In this document: positions 5,685-7,701 of the stretch, piece by piece
How positions within the stretch are numbered: position 1 is the stretch's first letter
Layout of the letters: each line of letters starts with the position of its first letter
DNA from: an uncultured Desulfobacterales bacterium
GTDB taxonomy: Bacteria; Desulfobacterota; Desulfobacteria; Desulfobacterales; JAFDCJ01
Reading direction: 5' to 3'
DNA: 7,701 nucleotides
Assembly (NCBI GenBank): GCA_945787595.1
Contig: CALZJV010000290.1
Location: 1 to 7,701 of the forward strand
Position numbers and translations under genes: made by a program
The notes under the pieces: generated by a model
Told to the model about the DNA's origin: nothing
Database searches by the model: none
The model's input: the letters and a program-made list of their open reading frames with translations, nothing else

Positions 5685-5810
5685 TTAACCGCAGACCGAC
5701 GCCGACAAACGCAGACATTTCTTACGGCCGATTGGCCGACCAAAACCTCTATGCCCATCGGGCAAAAAATATCATCACGTCCGCGTCAGTCTGCGTGAGT
5801 CTGCGGTCAA
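5685..5810 (+). repeat. Palindromic repeat R4 (long form), upstream of GxxExxY copy 2
   Basis: Full long form: terminal arms ttaaccgcagac (5685-5696) and gtctgcggtcaa (5799-5810). Inside are the hairpins cggcc-gatt-ggccg and tgccc-atc-gggca. It differs from R5 by only about three substitutions and two single-base gaps. Confidence 0.9.
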
Positions 5811-5823
5811 TCTAAATTTTTAA

Positions 5824-6198
5824 ATGGATCTAAACGATCTAACATATTTAATAAATGGTGCTATTTTTGAGGTCAATCGTATCCTTGGACCCGGTTTTCT
5901 CGAAAAAGTTTATGAAAATGCCTTGTTGATGGAACTAAAAGTGAGAGGGATAAGAGCTGTAAGCCAATATCCGATCAAAGTTAAGTACAAAGATCAAATC
6001 GTTGGCGAGTATTTCGCGGACTTACTGGTCGAGGATCAGGTCATCATTGAGCTCAAGACAGTTGATAAAATAGAAAAAATCCATGAAGCTCAATTATTAA
6101 ACTACTTGAAAGCGACAGGAATCAAGGTTGGATTGCTTGTTAATTTTAAAAGCACGAAGGCCGATATTAAACGATTTGTTTTGGATTTACCCGAATAA
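5824..6198 (+). CDS. GxxExxY protein, PD-(D/E)XK nuclease-like fold, copy 2
   Basis: 124 residues, same length and motifs as copy 1: G24-F-L-E27-K-V-Y30, D66, E76-L-K78, Q90 and Y94. The 14 differences are mostly conservative (V14I, K44R, R54K, I67L, E71D, L75I); the more radical ones are C49Y and W120L. The stretch 76-109 is unchanged, although many codons there differ silently, which indicates past selection on the protein. As in copy 1, no Shine-Dalgarno sequence precedes the ATG and the gene ends TAA TAG. Two full copies in one locus point to duplication or repeated insertion. Biochemical activity is not known; a nuclease acting on folded DNA is a reasonable guess from the fold and the surroundings. 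Confidence 0.9.
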   Translation: MDLNDLTYLINGAIFEVNRILGPGFLEKVYENALLMELKVRGIRAVSQYPIKVKYKDQIVGEYFADLLVEDQVIIELKTVDKIEKIHEAQLLNYLKATGIKVGLLVNFKSTKADIKRFVLDLPE

Positions 6199-6205
6199 TA
6201 GCCAA

Positions 6206-6329
6206 TTAACCGCAGACCGACGCCGACAAACGCAGACATTTTTACGGCCGACTGGCCGACCAAAACCTCTATGCCCATCGGGCAAAAATATCATCACGTC
6301 CGCGTCAGTCTGCGTGAGTCTGCGGTTAA
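6206..6329 (+). repeat. Palindromic repeat R5 (long form), downstream of GxxExxY copy 2
   Basis: Perfect 12-bp terminal arms (6206-6217 ttaaccgcagac; 6318-6329 gtctgcggttaa) and both inner hairpins intact. It is the cleanest copy in the window. Confidence 0.92.
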
Positions 6330-6334
6330 ATAAA

Positions 6335-6439
6335 TAAACCGACGACCGACGCAGGCGAATGCTGACAGCTATGCCCTTCGGGCAAAAAATATCATCGCGA
6401 AGCGACTGTCCGCGTCAGTCTGCGTGAGTCTGCGGTTAA
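6335..6439 (+). repeat. Palindromic repeat R6 (short form)
   Basis: Short design as in R2: the left arm is altered (taaaccgacgaccgacgcag), the centre is tgccc-ttc-gggca followed by tcgc-gaa-gcga, and the right arm is intact (gtctgcggttaa). It is head-to-tail with R5 and carries no gene. Confidence 0.82.
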
Positions 6440-6459
6440 ATAGGATCTTTTATTGATAA

Positions 6460-6677
6460 TTAACCGCAGACCGACGCCGACAAACGCAGACATTTTTACG
6501 GCCGACTGGCCGACCAAAACCTCTATGCCTATCGGGCAAAAATATCACCACGTCCAGGATCAGTCTGCATTAGTCCGCCTGCCCCGTTCAATATTTCGAA
6601 GAAATGGAGCGAAGTTTACCAAGTGAAACCTGTCCGTTTTTTTGTTTAACTGGGGCGAATTTAACTGGGGCGGTTAA
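6460..6677 (+). repeat. Palindromic repeat R7 (long form) with inserted S2 piece
   Basis: Left part 6460-6545 is almost identical to R5, with tgcct for tgccc in one hairpin. The right arm is altered (cagtctgcattagtccgc) and split at 6581 by S2. The terminal cggttaa returns at 6671-6677. With R5 and R6 it fills the 512-bp gene-free stretch 6199-6710. Confidence 0.75.
6582..6670. repeat. Small inserted piece S2 inside repeat R7
   Basis: Left edge ccccgttcaat (6582-6592); right edge tttaactgggg occurs twice, 15 bases apart (6645-6655 and 6660-6670). The right edge is the approximate reverse complement of the left. The interior contains no gene. It is comparable in position and edges to S1. Confidence 0.45.
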
Positions 6678-6690
6678 TATAAATATTTAA

Positions 6691-6714
6691 ATGGATTTAA
6701 AAGACTTATCATGA
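6691..6714 (+). pseudogene. Truncated start of a third GxxExxY gene, overlapping wecB
   Basis: ATG at 6691 lies 13 nt after the end of R7, the same spacing as in the two full cassettes, and the preceding tatttaa is shared with copy 1. It encodes M-D-L-K-D-L-S then TGA, against M-D-L-N-D-L-T in the full copies. After about 20 bases similarity stops and the wecB gene begins; the stop overlaps the wecB start as ATGA. It seems to be the remnant of a third cassette whose body was lost, and it may now act as a short leader peptide for wecB. Confidence 0.6.
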
Positions 6715-7701
6715 TCATACATCTCATCGCAGCGGCTCGTCCTAATTTTATGAAAATCGCGCCGCTTTATCACGCACTCAAAAAAGAATTGTGGGCTAAA
6801 CCCGTCATTGTGCACACTGGTCAGCACTATGACCTGAACATGTCGGATGTGTTCTTCCAGGACCTCAATCTGCCGGCGCCCGATATTCATCTCGGAGTCG
6901 GCAGCGGTACGCATGCCGAGCAAACCGGCCAGGTGATGATTGCCTATGAAAAAGTGCTTGTAAAAGAGCGACCGGACATGGTCATCGTTGTCGGCGACGT
7001 TAATTCAACCGTTGCCTGTGCCCTTGCCGCCACCAAAATATCTTTTTCTTCTTCACACTATCATAAATCACCTATGAACTATGAACTCGGCCATCGCCCA
7101 CTCGTGGCTCACCTATAAGCGGGGCTCAGGTCGAATGACCGCACCATGCCCGAGGAAATCAACCGTCTGGTCACGGATTCGATAGCCGACATTCTTTGGA
7201 CACCATCACTGGATGGTGATGAAAACCTGATAAGAGAGGGTGTGCTGCCGGAAAAAATCTGCGGCGTCGGCAATATTATGATTGACTCCCTGGAAATGCT
7301 GCGGGATAGGATTCAAAATGAATCTGGCGCTAGCGAACATAGTTTTGTCTCCGGAAACTACGGTGTCGTCACCTTGCACCGACCGTCAAATGTCGATGAT
7401 CCGAAAATGCTGAAGCGCCTGTGCCGGACACTGGTCAAGCTGACCGACCAGCTGCCGCTGGTGTTTCCCGTTCATCCGAGAACCCGAAAAAACATTGATA
7501 ATGCCGGGTTGAATGGTGAGTTGACCGGGGCTGCCAGTTTGAAGCTGCTCGAGCCCGTGAGTTATCGAAAATTTATGAATCTGGTGTTCAACTGCCGGCT
7601 TGCCATTACCGACTCCGGCGGTATTCAGGAGGAGACATCCTATCTTGGAATTCCCTGCCTGACGCTGAGACCGAATACCGAGAGGCCGGTGACGATAACA
7701 C
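6711..7701 (+). pseudogene. wecB: UDP-N-acetylglucosamine 2-epimerase (non-hydrolysing), interrupted by an in-frame stop; 3' end outside window
   Basis: The enzyme interconverts UDP-GlcNAc and UDP-ManNAc in the cytoplasm, supplying sugar for surface polysaccharide. The start MIIHLIAAARPNFMKIAPLY is typical. The conserved VHTGQHYD (34-41) and VVGDVNST with D96 (equivalent to E. coli Asp95) are present. Codon 136 (7116-7118) is TAA. The frame then continues without a shift: AGLRSNDRTMPEEINRL, VTLHRPSNVDD (the His of the catalytic set), VFPVHPRTRKN, TDSGGIQEETSYLG and TERPVTI at the window end. The stop replaces the Glu of H-V-E-A-G-L-R (E. coli Glu117), one change from GAA. A 19-codon insertion lies just before it (7041-7097). 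No Shine-Dalgarno sequence is obvious. Loss of function is likely unless the stop is a sequencing error or is read through. Confidence 0.88.
7041..7097 (+). other. 57-bp in-frame insertion within wecB
   Basis: Nineteen codons (SFSSSHYHKS, PMNYELGHR) lie between ATKI (107-110) and PLVAH (130-134). In E. coli WecB the catalytic Asp95 and Glu117 are 22 residues apart; here the matching positions are 40 apart. The piece is simple-sequence-like, with two tandem ctatgaa units (7072-7085), and is unlike the surrounding codons. It resembles the degenerate spacer sequences elsewhere in the window and keeps the frame. Confidence 0.65.

Larger units (their letters stand above)
5685..6329 (+). mobile_element. 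Candidate cassette 2: palindrome - GxxExxY gene - palindrome
   Basis: R4, 13-nt spacer (tctaaatttttaa), GxxExxY copy 2, 7-nt spacer, R5. R4 and R5 are nearly identical, more alike than the two gene copies are, which would fit recent duplication or homogenisation of the repeats. No target duplication is obvious at the outer ends. Confidence 0.5.

Noticed and set aside
6128..6337. Forward 69-codon frame over the end of GxxExxY copy 2 and repeat R5
   Set aside because: It is an out-of-frame reading of the GxxExxY gene running into a palindrome. There is no ribosome binding site and no family resemblance.
5685..6677. CRISPR-like or integron-like array
   Set aside because: The repeats are over 100 bp, self-complementary and not separated by uniform unique spacers. 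There is no integrase gene and no attC consensus was recognised.
7119..7701. Separate downstream gene restarting after the wecB stop
   Set aside because: The sequence continues the same frame without a shift and in the normal order of WecB motifs. No ribosome binding site precedes the internal ATG, so it is better read as one interrupted gene.

Overview
The window looks like part of an exopolysaccharide locus from a Gram-negative bacterium, most likely a deltaproteobacterium (Desulfobacterota-like). This rests on gene content: the tail of a polyprenyl-phosphate sugar transferase (1-90), a short Wza-type export lipoprotein-like protein (1508-2119), a large outer-membrane beta-barrel protein (2712-4058) and a non-hydrolysing UDP-GlcNAc 2-epimerase (6711 to the window end). 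This set resembles the export and sugar-supply genes of exosortase (XrtA/PEP-CTERM)-linked polysaccharide loci. That is an inference: no exosortase or PEP-CTERM protein is visible. No taxonomic marker is present, so the taxon call is weak.

The spaces between these genes have been filled by small foreign-looking units, all with their genes on the + strand. Space 1 (91-1507) holds a half palindrome, a four-helix-bundle gene (434-790) that appears to start at ATT, a decayed winged-helix fragment (994-1230), and two 125-bp AT-rich direct repeats (276-400 and 1292-1416). Space 2 (2120-2711) holds a second, different four-helix-bundle gene (2214-2582) between inverted 'aacaac/gttgtt'-type repeats. 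Space 3 (4059-6710) holds two near-identical GxxExxY (PD-(D/E)XK-like) genes (4204-4578 and 5824-6198), a two-gene small-protein/nucleotidyltransferase module (4765-5503), and at least seven copies of a roughly 105-126 bp palindromic repeat.

The most interesting structure is the GxxExxY/palindrome cassette. In both complete copies the palindrome ends exactly 13 nt before the gene's ATG, and a new palindrome begins 7-8 nt after the stop. A third palindrome has the same 13-nt spacing to an ATG, but only seven codons of the GxxExxY gene remain before it runs into the wecB start through an ATGA overlap. A nuclease-fold gene thus seems to move or be copied together with its flanking palindromes. 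The four-helix-bundle genes follow the same plan with different repeats: a gene bracketed by mutually complementary sequence.

The wecB gene carries a 57-bp in-frame insertion and then a TAA exactly where the conserved catalytic Glu of the HVEAGLR motif should be. The remaining frame is intact to the window end. It is therefore either a very young pseudogene, a sequencing error, or a recoded gene.
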